Source: Salinivenus lutea (GTDB taxonomy: Bacteria > Bacteroidota > Rhodothermia > Rhodothermales > Salinibacteraceae). From it: a stretch of 61,091 nt of DNA. The notes under the pieces were generated by a model, which saw only the letters and a program-made list of their open reading frames with translations, made no database searches and was not told the origin of the DNA. Below, one piece after another: positions 54,156 through 61,091 of this stretch. The DNA is taken from assembly GCA_002894685.1 (NCBI GenBank), contig NCRC01000023.1:1-61091 (forward strand). The letters are read 5' to 3'. How positions within the stretch are numbered: position 1 is the stretch's first letter; every line of letters begins with the position of its first letter. A program made the position numbers and the translations under genes.

Positions 54156-56144
54156 ATGGCTGCTCCGTCCCGATCCACATTGCGTCGCCGATCCGTCCCG
54201 TCTCGGATCGTTGCCCTTCTTACGGCCTGCGGCCTGGCCCTGCTGGCCGGATGTCTGGCCCGCCCGGTCGCGGCCCAGGTCCCCGACTCGCTGTCCGCCG
54301 ACACGGCCGACACCGCCTGGCGGACTGCGCTCCCGCCCCTCACCGTGACCGCCACGCGCGTCCCGGCGGCCCCGTCGCAGGCGCCGGCCCGCATCAGGGT
54401 CCTCGACTCAACCGCCCGGGCCCAGACGGGGGCCACGTCCGTCTCTGAACTGCTGGAGGAGCGCGCCGGCCTCCACGTCCGCCAGTACGGCCCCGGCGGG
54501 CTCGCGACCGTCTCCCTGCGGGGGACCGGCGCCTCCCAAACGGCCTTTCTGCTGGACGGGCACCGCATCGGAAACCCCCAGCTGGGCCAGCTCGACCTCC
54601 GCCTCCTGCCGACGATGCTCCTCTCCTCCGTGGAGGTGATGCACGGGCCGGCCTCGCCCCTGCACGGGAGCGACGGGATTGGGGGCGCCGTGCACCTGCG
54701 CTCGCGCCGCCCCACCGCTCCGCTCCAGGCCCGCGCCTCGGTGCAGGGGGGCGCCTTCGGCAGCCGGTCGACGAACGTGCTTCTCGGCGGGGAGGGCACT
54801 CAGACCTCGGTCGTAGCCGCCGCCGAGTACCGGTACACCGACGGCGACTTTCCCTACACCGACGAGGCCCTTTTCCCGCCCCGGACGGTGCGCCGCCAGA
54901 ACGCCGACCGTGAACACCTGAGCGTCTACTCGTCCGTCCGCACCCGATGGGCGAACCACAACCTGCGCGTCGCCGGGTGGGCCACCCGGGTGGAGCGCGG
55001 CCTCCCCGGCCCAAGCATCACGGCCGCCAGCGACGAGCGGCAATGGGACACCCAGCTCCGCCTCTGGGCCGACGACACGATCCAGCAGCCCTGGGGCACA
55101 CTCAGCCTCGGCGGGCTCGTCCAGCACGGCCGCCTCCGCTACGCCGACCCCGACCAGAACCTCGATCAGACGGGCCGCACGTGGCGCTCCTCGCTGGAAG
55201 CCGAGGCGCGCGTGCCGCTGGCCGACCGGTGGCTCGTGACGGGAGGCATCACGACCGCCCGAGCAACCGCCCGTCACCCCCGCCTCGAACAGGACGCCCA
55301 CGAGCAACAGGGGGCGGCCTTCGTGAGTGGGCGCGGGACGTGGGGCCGACTCCGCCTCTTTCCCGCGGTCCGCCTCGACGTCTACCACATGCCGGGGGCC
55401 GACACCTACGGCTCCGTGAACCCACGGCTGGGGGTCAACTGGCAGCCCCTTTCGGGCGTGGAGGGCGTTCGGGTGAAGGCCCACGCGGGCCGCGCCTTTC
55501 GCACGCCCACCCTCAACGACCGCTACTGGCAACCCGGCGGGCGACCGGACCTGCGCCCTGAGCGAGGGTGGAGCGTGGACGCGGGGGCCCTGTGGAACGG
55601 ACCCCACGGTCGCGTGGAAGCCTCCGTCTTCGCCAACTGGCGACGCGATCAGATCGTGTGGCGCCCCTCGAACAACGGATCCTGGCGCCCCGCCAACGTC
55701 CAGCGGGTGCGCGCCCGCGGCTGGGAGCTCTCCGCCGAGCGGCAGTGGCGCCTCCCCGGCGCGGTCCAGCTCGACGCCGGACTCACCTACACCTACACCG
55801 ACGCCCGCAACCGCTCCGCCCCCGACGCCGACACCTACAACGCCCCCCTCCGCTACGTCCCCCGCGACCAGATGAAGCCCCACCTCACCGTCTCGTGGGG
55901 CCCGGCGGCCCTCGACCTGAACGCCCGCTACACCGGCCGCCGGTACGTCACCAGCGACGGCAGCCGCTCCCTGGACCCGTACGTGCTCCTCGACGCCCAA
56001 GTGCGGCTCTCCCACCGCCTCGGCGGCGTCCAGGGCACCGCCTCGGCCCAGCTCGAAAACGCCCTCGACACCGACTACACCGTCGTCAACAACCACCCCA
56101 TGCCGCCTCGCCATCTGACCCTGCGGCTCACCGCGTCCTTCTGA
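54156..56144 (+). CDS. btuB: TonB-dependent receptor, BtuB-like (cobalamin uptake)
   Basis: A 662-residue outer-membrane receptor. A signal segment is followed by a TonB-box-like LPPLTVTATRVPAAP, then the plug domain (VSELLEERAGLHVRQYGPGG, LLDGHRIGNPQLGQLDLRLL, GPASPLHGSDGIGGAVHLRS) and a 22-strand type barrel ending PPRHLTLRLTASF with a terminal Phe. The upstream cobalamin riboswitch makes B12 or a corrinoid the likely substrate. The ATG at 54156 is used; a TTG at 54150 is better spaced from the GGGGAGGG at 54134-54141 and may be the true start. A propeller lipoprotein follows 84 bp later. Confidence 0.9.
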   Translation: MAAPSRSTLRRRSVPSRIVALLTACGLALLAGCLARPVAAQVPDSLSADTADTAWRTALPPLTVTATRVPAAPSQAPARIRVLDSTARAQTGATSVSELLEERAGLHVRQYGPGGLATVSLRGTGASQTAFLLDGHRIGNPQLGQLDLRLLPTMLLSSVEVMHGPASPLHGSDGIGGAVHLRSRRPTAPLQARASVQGGAFGSRSTNVLLGGEGTQTSVVAAAEYRYTDGDFPYTDEALFPPRTVRRQNADREHLSVYSSVRTRWANHNLRVAGWATRVERGLPGPSITAASDERQWDTQLRLWADDTIQQPWGTLSLGGLVQHGRLRYADPDQNLDQTGRTWRSSLEAEARVPLADRWLVTGGITTARATARHPRLEQDAHEQQGAAFVSGRGTWGRLRLFPAVRLDVYHMPGADTYGSVNPRLGVNWQPLSGVEGVRVKAHAGRAFRTPTLNDRYWQPGGRPDLRPERGWSVDAGALWNGPHGRVEASVFANWRRDQIVWRPSNNGSWRPANVQRVRARGWELSAERQWRLPGAVQLDAGLTYTYTDARNRSAPDADTYNAPLRYVPRDQMKPHLTVSWGPAALDLNARYTGRRYVTSDGSRSLDPYVLLDAQVRLSHRLGGVQGTASAQLENALDTDYTVVNNHPMPPRHLTLRLTASF

Positions 56145-56228
56145 CGGTGAGTCGTCTTGAGTGCGGATTTCACTTGTTTCCTCGTTGCCCTCACGGGCTG
56201 CTCCCCACCATTCCCACCCCCTTCCTCT

Positions 56229-57311
56229 ATGCGCTCTCGCGTCTTTCTCCCGCTACTGCTCGCCGTTTTGCTCCCCGTAACGCTCGTCGGGTGCGACCTG
56301 CTCGGCTCCGACGATTCCGGCTCCGCTACCGCCAGCGGCGTCTACGTGGCCAACGGCGGCGGCTTCGGCAACCAGAACGCAAGCCTAACGCTCTACGACC
56401 CCGAGACCGATGCCACCCAAACGCTCCCGTCCGACGGCTCGGGCTTCGCCTCCTACATCCAGAGCCTCACCCTGAGCAACGACCGGCTGTTCGTGGTCTT
56501 CGGCGAAACGGGCACCGTCGACCGCTACAGCCCCGAAACGGGAACCCAGAGCGGGCAAATTAGCGGCATCCCCAACCCCCGCTACCTCGCAACGGATGGA
56601 AATACCGCGTACATCACCAGCCAGGACTACGGCCCCGATCCCTCCGACCTCGACGTGGTGGACCTCTCCACCAACACCGTCGTCGACTCTGTAAACGTGA
56701 GCGGCACGCCCGAAGACGTGGCGGTGGCCGACGGACGCGTGGTGGTGGCCCTGGGCGGGTTCAACGCCGGATCGAGCGTCGCCCTCGTCTCGCCGAGCGA
56801 CCTGAGCGTGGAAACGCTGGACGTCGGCTGCACCGGCCCGCGCTCGCTCATCGCCGACGCCGAGGACGAGGTCCACGTCTTCTGCACCGGCCGCCCCCCC
56901 TCCGAAAACGCCGACGGCGTGCCCGGCGAAGTGGTTACCGTCGATCCGTCGGCCGGAAGCGTCACGGGCTCCGTTGAGCTGTCCACCCAGATTGCCTCCC
57001 AAAGCCTGGCCCAGTACGTGTCCTACAGCGCCGCCGCGGACGAGGCCCACGCCATCCTGGCCACGGGCGACCTGTTGCGCTTCGATACGGCCACGAACAG
57101 CGTAGCCGACCGGGTCGACGTGTCCGGCGCGCCCGTCGGCGCCGTGGCGTACAGCCCCTCCACCGAGCGGCTGTTCGTGGGGCGACTCGCGGCCTCGGGC
57201 AACCCCTTCTCCACCCCCGGCACCGTGACCATCCACGAGCGCGACGGCACCGCCCTCGACACCCTGGCGGCCGGCGTCGCTCCCTCCCACATCATCGTCG
57301 ATCGCGAATAG
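56229..57311 (+). CDS. Beta-propeller surface lipoprotein (BtuG-like)
   Basis: A 360-residue lipoprotein. The signal ends in LPVTLVGC. The mature domain is built from repeated beta-propeller blades of the YncE type: VYVANGGGFGNQNASLTLYD, NPRYLATDGNTAYITSQDYG, TPEDVAVADGRVVVALGGFN and GAVAYSPSTERLFVGRLAA are blade-like units. It is encoded right after the BtuB-like receptor under the cobalamin riboswitch. In Bacteroides, BtuG, a propeller lipoprotein next to BtuB, captures B12 with very high affinity. The same role here is an inference from architecture and position. Confidence 0.85.
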   Translation: MRSRVFLPLLLAVLLPVTLVGCDLLGSDDSGSATASGVYVANGGGFGNQNASLTLYDPETDATQTLPSDGSGFASYIQSLTLSNDRLFVVFGETGTVDRYSPETGTQSGQISGIPNPRYLATDGNTAYITSQDYGPDPSDLDVVDLSTNTVVDSVNVSGTPEDVAVADGRVVVALGGFNAGSSVALVSPSDLSVETLDVGCTGPRSLIADAEDEVHVFCTGRPPSENADGVPGEVVTVDPSAGSVTGSVELSTQIASQSLAQYVSYSAAADEAHAILATGDLLRFDTATNSVADRVDVSGAPVGAVAYSPSTERLFVGRLAASGNPFSTPGTVTIHERDGTALDTLAAGVAPSHIIVDRE

Positions 57312-57330
57312 CCGCCCGGCCCGCTCCCCC

Positions 57331-57549
57331 ATGCCCATCGACCGCTGCTACTGCTACCAGCAGACCTTCGAGACGCTCAAGGAGGTCGCCGACGAGACGG
57401 GGGACGCGTCCGTCGAGGCCCTGCAGGAGCACGTTCTCTTTGGCCAAAACTGTGAGCTGTGCCACCCCTACGTCCGGCGCATGCTGGCGACGGGACAGAC
57501 CTCCTTCGACGAGGTGATCCGGGCAGAGGACGATTCCGCGGAGGCGTAA
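57331..57549 (+). CDS. Bfd-like [2Fe-2S] protein
   Basis: A 72-residue protein. Cysteines sit at 6, 8, 41 and 44 (RCYC and NCELC), the C-x-C-x32-C-x2-C spacing of bacterioferritin-associated ferredoxin, which binds a [2Fe-2S] cluster. The rest (QQTFETLKEVADETG, HPYVRRMLATGQTSFDEV) fits the BFD fold of short helices, with an acidic tail. It lies 19 bp after the propeller gene in the same direction. A ferredoxin in a B12 operon could serve cobalt reduction or corrinoid chemistry, but that is conjecture. Confidence 0.75.
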   Translation: MPIDRCYCYQQTFETLKEVADETGDASVEALQEHVLFGQNCELCHPYVRRMLATGQTSFDEVIRAEDDSAEA

Positions 57550-57619
57550 CCCGGAGCAACCTCCCGGACGGCGGCTCGTACGGGCACCTGTAGTGGCTCG
57601 CTCACCCATTCTCGCCCCC

Positions 57620-58363
57620 ATGGCCTCGCTCCTCTACGTCTTTCCGCACCCCGACGACGAATGCTTCGGCCCGGCCCCCGCCCTGGCCCGCCAGCGCCGG
57701 GCCGGGCACGAGGTGCACCTGCTCACGCTCACCCGGGGCGAGGCCACGGCGCAGCGCGAGCGGCTCGGCCTTTCGAAAGCCGAAATGGCCGAGACGCGGT
57801 ACGCCGAGATGCAGGACGTCGCCGAGGCGCTCGACCTCACGTCGCTTGCCGTCCGGGAATACGCGGACGGCGAGTTGGCCGAGTGCAACCCCCTGACGCT
57901 GGAGGACGAGATTGCGACCCACATTCACGAGACGCAGCCCGACGTCGTCGTCACCTACCCGGTGCACGGCATCAGTGGGCACCCCGATCACCTCGTGACC
58001 CACGCCGTGGTGAAGCGCGTGGCCTGCGCCCTCCGCGCCGACGGGGCGGCCCACCCCCAGCGGCTGGCCTTTTTTACGCTCCCCCCACCCGCAGACGACG
58101 CCGACCGGCCCGGCCACCTGCAGCACTCGCCCGAGGCCCTCATTGATTGCGTCGAGTCCGTGTCGGACGCGGACATGGCGACAGCCCGCGAGGCCCTCTA
58201 CTGCTACGAGACCTACCGCCCGGTCATCGACGAGCACCAGCCCCTCCGCAGCGTGGGCACCCGCATTCGGTTCGAGATCTTTGGAGAGACGCATGATCCC
58301 CCGCTCCCGTCCCTCACGGACGGCCTGCAGGCGCCCGCGGACGCCCCATTGGTTTCAGAATGA
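57620..58363 (+). CDS. PIG-L family deacetylase
   Basis: A 247-residue zinc-dependent deacetylase of the LmbE type. The metal motif is FPHPDDECFGPAPALARQRR (HPDDE near residue 10) and the third ligand is in HGISGHPDHLVTHAVVKR. Family members deacetylate N-acetylglucosaminyl groups in thiol or lipid pathways such as bacillithiol or mycothiol. The ATG at 57620 is preferred; a GTG at 57593 is also in frame. It lies 70 bp after the Bfd-like gene and may belong to the riboswitch transcript, with no obvious functional link to B12. Confidence 0.88.
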   Translation: MASLLYVFPHPDDECFGPAPALARQRRAGHEVHLLTLTRGEATAQRERLGLSKAEMAETRYAEMQDVAEALDLTSLAVREYADGELAECNPLTLEDEIATHIHETQPDVVVTYPVHGISGHPDHLVTHAVVKRVACALRADGAAHPQRLAFFTLPPPADDADRPGHLQHSPEALIDCVESVSDADMATAREALYCYETYRPVIDEHQPLRSVGTRIRFEIFGETHDPPLPSLTDGLQAPADAPLVSE

Positions 58364-58462
58364 TAATCGCCTCCTCCGGTCCTCCGGGGAACGCCCATCT
58401 GGGGCGGCGGCGTACGATCCGACGTGACAGTTTTCACGATCTTCCGCGCCCACACGGCCCCC

Positions 58463-59524
58463 ATGGTGTCCGAGCGGTGGCTGCCCTCCGTTGTCAATCG
58501 TCTCGCCCTCCGGATCGCCCTTGCGGTGGCGGGGGTCGCGGTCGGCATCCTGTGGGTGCTCACCGGGGCCGGGGCCGGGGAGAGCCTGGGCGGCGGCGCG
58601 GCCTGCGGCCTGGCGACCTATCTGATTGGCCACCTCGCCCTGCACCGCCGCCTGCGCCACGCCACCTCCACGCTCCGCCGGATTCGGCAGCACGACTTCG
58701 AGGACCTCACCCCGCCCGCCTCCGCCCCCTCCGACGAGCTCGGCACCCTGCTCCGCGAGCTCTACCGGACGGGCCAGACCCTGGAAAATGAGATTCAGGA
58801 GCTGAAGGCCATGGAAAGCTACCGGCGCGAGTTTATCGGGAATGTCTCGCACGAGCTCAAAACCCCGATCTTCTCCATCCAGGGCTTTACCGAAACGCTC
58901 CTCGACGGCGCCCTGAACGACGAAGCAGTGAACCGCTCCTTCCTGGAAAAAATCGCCCACAACGTCAACCGCCTCGAAACGCTCGCCCATGACCTGTCGG
59001 CCATCACAAAAATCGAGACGGGCGAGATGGACATGTCGTCCCAGCGGATCGTGGTGGACGACCTCTTCGACGCGGTCGTCGAGTCGCTGGAGCTGAAGGC
59101 CGACCAAAACGACGTGATCCTTCAACGCCAGCCCGCAAACGGCCTGCCGCCCGTCTACGGCGACCGCGACCGCATTCGGCGCGTCCTCGTCAACCTGGCC
59201 GACAACGCCATCAAGTACAACGATGCGGGCGGCACCGTCACGCTCCAGGCGGCCGCTCCCTCGCCGGGTGAGGTGGAGTTCCGGGTCGTTGACGACGGCA
59301 TCGGCATTCCGAAGGAGCATCTTTCCCGCCTCACGGAACGATTCTACCGGGTCGACCAGAGTCGCTCTCGCAACCGCGGCGGGAGCGGACTGGGACTGGC
59401 CATCGTGAAACACATTCTGGGGGCCCACAACCGCACCCTTCACGTAGAGAGCACCCCGGGCGAGGGCTCCACCTTTAGCTTTACGCTCCCGACCGACCCA
59501 CAGTCGTCTCTCTCCTCTACCTAG
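58463..59524 (+). CDS. Sensor histidine kinase (PhoR-like)
   Basis: A 353-residue membrane kinase. Two hydrophobic segments (LALRIALAVAGVAVGILWVL and GGAACGLATYLIGHLAL) flank almost no loop, so sensing is likely membrane-borne. A HAMP-like stretch precedes the H-box GNVSHELKTPIFSIQGF (His near 130). N-box VLVNLADNAIKYND, and G-boxes DDGIGI and GGSGLGLAI follow. The start MVSERWLPSV is used; a GTG 13 codons upstream is possible. It ends the plus-strand series after the PIG-L gene. No response regulator is adjacent. Confidence 0.9.
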   Translation: MVSERWLPSVVNRLALRIALAVAGVAVGILWVLTGAGAGESLGGGAACGLATYLIGHLALHRRLRHATSTLRRIRQHDFEDLTPPASAPSDELGTLLRELYRTGQTLENEIQELKAMESYRREFIGNVSHELKTPIFSIQGFTETLLDGALNDEAVNRSFLEKIAHNVNRLETLAHDLSAITKIETGEMDMSSQRIVVDDLFDAVVESLELKADQNDVILQRQPANGLPPVYGDRDRIRRVLVNLADNAIKYNDAGGTVTLQAAAPSPGEVEFRVVDDGIGIPKEHLSRLTERFYRVDQSRSRNRGGSGLGLAIVKHILGAHNRTLHVESTPGEGSTFSFTLPTDPQSSLSST

Positions 59525-59556
59525 CACGGCCGCTATGCCTCCGTCTTTGCCGCCCA

Positions 59557-59579
59557 CCACGGGCAGATGCATCCCGTGG
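59557..59579 (+). terminator. Possible terminator hairpin after the kinase gene
   Basis: CCACGGG (59557-59563) and CCCGTGG (59573-59579) form a 7-bp stem with a 9-nt loop, 33 bp after the kinase stop. The following sequence has only scattered T residues, so the evidence is moderate at best. Confidence 0.4.
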
Positions 59580-59587
59580 CATGAAGT

Positions 59588-59615
59588 TTGATTTTAAGAT
59601 GCAGTGTCCTACAAT
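59588..59615 (+). promoter_or_regulatory. Candidate sigma-70-like promoter
   Basis: TTGATT (59588-59593) and TACAAT (59610-59615) are separated by 16 bp, close to the sigma-70 consensus. It lies about 50 bp upstream of the 30-residue frame at 59666 and just after a hairpin. It may drive that peptide, the GroES-like gene, or both. Confidence 0.45.
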
Positions 59616-59665
59616 AACGTACCCCTTCGTTCTGGATTGTCTCGCCTCCAGGCGACCTCCCCACC

Positions 59666-59758
59666 ATGGAAAATCCGATTGACCGCACGATCCGCCTGCT
59701 GGCGCTCGCCGCGGGCCTCGTGAGCCTCGCTGTATTTTTTGTCTTCCATTTTGTCTAG
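59666..59758 (+). CDS. 30-residue membrane peptide
   Basis: A short frame coding for 30 residues: MENPIDRTIRLLALAAGLVS and then a hydrophobic C-terminus ending VFHFV. A charged cytoplasmic start and one 20-residue helix make it a typical small membrane protein. It follows a promoter-like pair by 50 bp; no strong ribosome binding site is seen (CTCCCCACC before the ATG). It lies 161 bp before the GroES-like gene. Function unknown. Confidence 0.5.
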   Translation: MENPIDRTIRLLALAAGLVSLAVFFVFHFV

Positions 59759-59919
59759 CCTCGTGGCGAGCCGACGCTGCGCGGCCTTGAACCGGGTTGG
59801 CCGACGAGCCTCACCGACGGGTGTCCGTTTTCGCGAAACCTCGGCGGACCGACGAACCTGCGTCCGCAGGCCTCGTTAGGGGTGCTTGTCGTGTTCTTAC
59901 CGCCCTCATGTTTCCTTCT

Positions 59920-60327
59920 ATGGCTGAGCTTATCGTCGTTGGCGATCGTGTGCTCATCAAACCTCAGACCGGCGAGGACCGCACCGACACCGGACTCGTC
60001 CTCCCCGCCTCCGTCTCCGACCAGGAAGGCGTGGAGAGCGGCCGCGTCGTCCAGACCGGCCCCGGCTACCTGACCCAGAATCCGGAGTACAGCGAAAGCG
60101 AATCGTGGAAGGAGTCGACGCCGGTGCGGTACCTTCCCCTGCAGGCCGAGCCGGGCGACCACGCCTTTTTCGTCCCCAACGAGGCCGTGGACCTGCGCTA
60201 CGATGGCACCAACTACCTCATCGTGCCCCACAACGCCATCCTCGCCCTGGTCCGCGACGACGAGCCGTCCGAGGAGCCGTCGGACACGACGCTGGACGAC
60301 CTCGACGACCTCCTGGACGACGAGTAG
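59920..60327 (+). CDS. GroES-like co-chaperonin family protein
   Basis: A 135-residue protein with a GroES-type beta barrel. It starts MAELIVVGDRVLIKPQTGED, comparable to the GroES RVLVK strand, with TDTGLVLPASVSDQEG at the mobile-loop position and ESGRVVQTGPGY after it. An extra stretch (EYSESESWKESTPVRYLPLQ) and an acidic end (SDTTLDDLDDLLDDE) make it about 38 residues longer than usual. No groEL gene is adjacent. It may be a second, specialised GroES. The ATG at 59920 is preferred over one at 59908. Its stop is 1 bp from the convergent gene's stop. Confidence 0.8.
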   Translation: MAELIVVGDRVLIKPQTGEDRTDTGLVLPASVSDQEGVESGRVVQTGPGYLTQNPEYSESESWKESTPVRYLPLQAEPGDHAFFVPNEAVDLRYDGTNYLIVPHNAILALVRDDEPSEEPSDTTLDDLDDLLDDE

Positions 60328-60328
60328 G

Positions 60329-61091
60329 CTACGACTTGGAGGCCGACGGCTCCGGCCACGGGGCCTCGGTGGACTCCGTCGGGGCCGGGACGGGGTCCGG
60401 ATCGGGAGCGTCGGGGAGGGACGGCGCGGGCGCCTGGTGCCGATCGGGCCACGTGTCGAGCCCGCAGAGGTAGCGGAGGTAGCGCAGGGGCGAGACGGAA
60501 GGCATCTCGTCGAGGCGGTCGCGAACCCGCTCGCGCTCGGTCTTCTGGACCTCGATCTTTTCCTGCGTGCGGGCCCGCTGCGCGTCGATGTCCTCAATGC
60601 GGTGCTCCACGTAGCGCTGCAGGCGCCGCTCCTGGGCGGGCGAGAGCTCGTCGGGGACCTCGTCCGCGTACCGCTCCTCCAGGGCCGCCCGCCACATCTT
60701 GATCCGGGCCCGCGCCTCGTCGCTGATGCGGCGCACCTCGTCGAGCGCCTCGGGCGTGGCCTCTGAGGCCGTGCGGATGTTGGCCACCTTGAGGCGGACC
60801 ACGTGCTTGTGGATGATGCCCTCCAGCCCGCGCACCTCCCCGATGAAGTGGTGCTTGAGTCGGCTATGGAGTGCCTCCTCCTGCACCTCCGCCAGGCGCT
60901 CGGCGCGGCGCTCGTCCATCGAGGTGCGGAGGTCCGCCCGCTTCTCCTTCAGGCTTTCCTGCTCGCGCCGCAGCCCCCGAATTGCGGCGTCGAATCGGGC
61001 CGCCTCCTGCTCCAGCCGCTGCCGACGCCGCACGAGCGAGAGCGCCCCGTACCGCCGCACGGCCGCCCCGCCCAGCGCCCCTCCCCCAACG
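60329..61091 (-). CDS. Coiled-coil protein, C-terminal part (extends beyond window)
   Basis: At least 254 residues read on the minus strand with no start inside the window. A Gly/Ala-rich stretch at the edge (GGGALGGAAVRRYGALS) could be a membrane segment. It is followed by a long charged, helical region with heptad-like character (RRQRLEQEAARFDAAIRGLR, LREEQ-type, RVRDRLDEMPSV). A short hydrophobic part (SPLRYLRYLCGLDTW) precedes an acidic Pro-rich tail. I recognise no family. Confidence 0.6.
   Translation of the reverse strand, partial: VGGGALGGAAVRRYGALSLVRRRQRLEQEAARFDAAIRGLRREQESLKEKRADLRTSMDERRAERLAEVQEEALHSRLKHHFIGEVRGLEGIIHKHVVRLKVANIRTASEATPEALDEVRRISDEARARIKMWRAALEERYADEVPDELSPAQERRLQRYVEHRIEDIDAQRARTQEKIEVQKTERERVRDRLDEMPSVSPLRYLRYLCGLDTWPDRHQAPAPSLPDAPDPDPVPAPTESTEAPWPEPSASKS

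Noticed and set aside
1-61091. tRNA, rRNA and insertion sequences
   Set aside because: I looked for T-loop motifs, CCA ends, rRNA-like blocks and transposase motifs and saw none. A short or divergent tRNA could still be missed by eye; tRNAscan-SE and an Rfam scan would settle it.

Overview
The window looks like a chromosomal stretch from a high-GC, salt-adapted member of the Rhodothermota/Bacteroidota, most likely Salinibacter or a close relative. The evidence is proteins rich in Asp and Glu with few Lys, a TonB with an almost purely acidic linker, many lipoproteins, PorV-like and PorW/SprE-like proteins, and a TonB-dependent receptor followed by a surface propeller lipoprotein. This placement is inferred from protein character and gene content; no database was searched. 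I saw no rRNA, tRNA, phage, insertion sequence or CRISPR array.

Layout. (1) 1-3414, minus strand: the str operon, read rpsL-rpsG-fusA-tuf, with tuf cut by the window edge. (2) 3.7-13.8 kb, minus: ftsH, a large TPR/SPOR lipoprotein of PorW/SprE type, pyruvate kinase, a site-2 protease with CBS domains, a lipoprotein and two small unknown genes. (3) 14-24.7 kb, mixed strands: an SDR-type fusion, tspO, a sodium:solute symporter with a 48-residue partner, hisI, yidD, a frameshifted winged-helix regulator, cysS, a 16-copy heptamer array, hemB, a short HhH protein, two membrane proteins and a cold-shock gene with a clear terminator. (4) 24.8-33.1 kb: a fused E1 alpha-beta 2-oxoacid dehydrogenase, two double-domain universal stress proteins, a flavin reductase, an M20 peptidase, a P-loop protein and an SDR. 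(5) 33.2-39 kb, minus: tonB, a PorV-like protein, rsmB, a glycosyltransferase and a phosphoribosyltransferase-HAD fusion. (6) 39.3-51.4 kb: a TPR protein, trmH, a LolA-like protein, an SDR, an ECF sigma/anti-sigma pair, an orphan TRAP binding protein, a uracil-DNA glycosylase-like protein, a lipoprotein behind a strong hairpin, an NmrA-like protein, a WYL regulator and a hydrolase. (7) 51.4-59.5 kb: a histidine kinase, then a cobalamin riboswitch followed by a BtuB-like receptor, a propeller lipoprotein, a Bfd-like [2Fe-2S] protein, a PIG-L deacetylase and a second histidine kinase. (8) 59.6 kb to the end: a 30-residue membrane peptide, an unusual GroES-like protein and the end of a coiled-coil gene.

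How the genes fit together. The most coherent unit is the B12 locus at 53.66-58.4 kb. A riboswitch should shut off the receptor and the genes behind it when cobalamin is plentiful. The receptor would be energised by a TonB such as the one at 33.2 kb. The propeller lipoprotein resembles, in position and architecture, the BtuG capture protein of gut Bacteroides. The other recurring theme is envelope biology: TPR and PorV-like proteins, TonB, lipoproteins and a glycan-type glycosyltransferase beside a phosphoribosyltransferase-HAD fusion. Most of the rest is housekeeping.

All calls come from reading the sequence and motifs. Start codons were chosen from family N-termini and local context and are less certain where noted.
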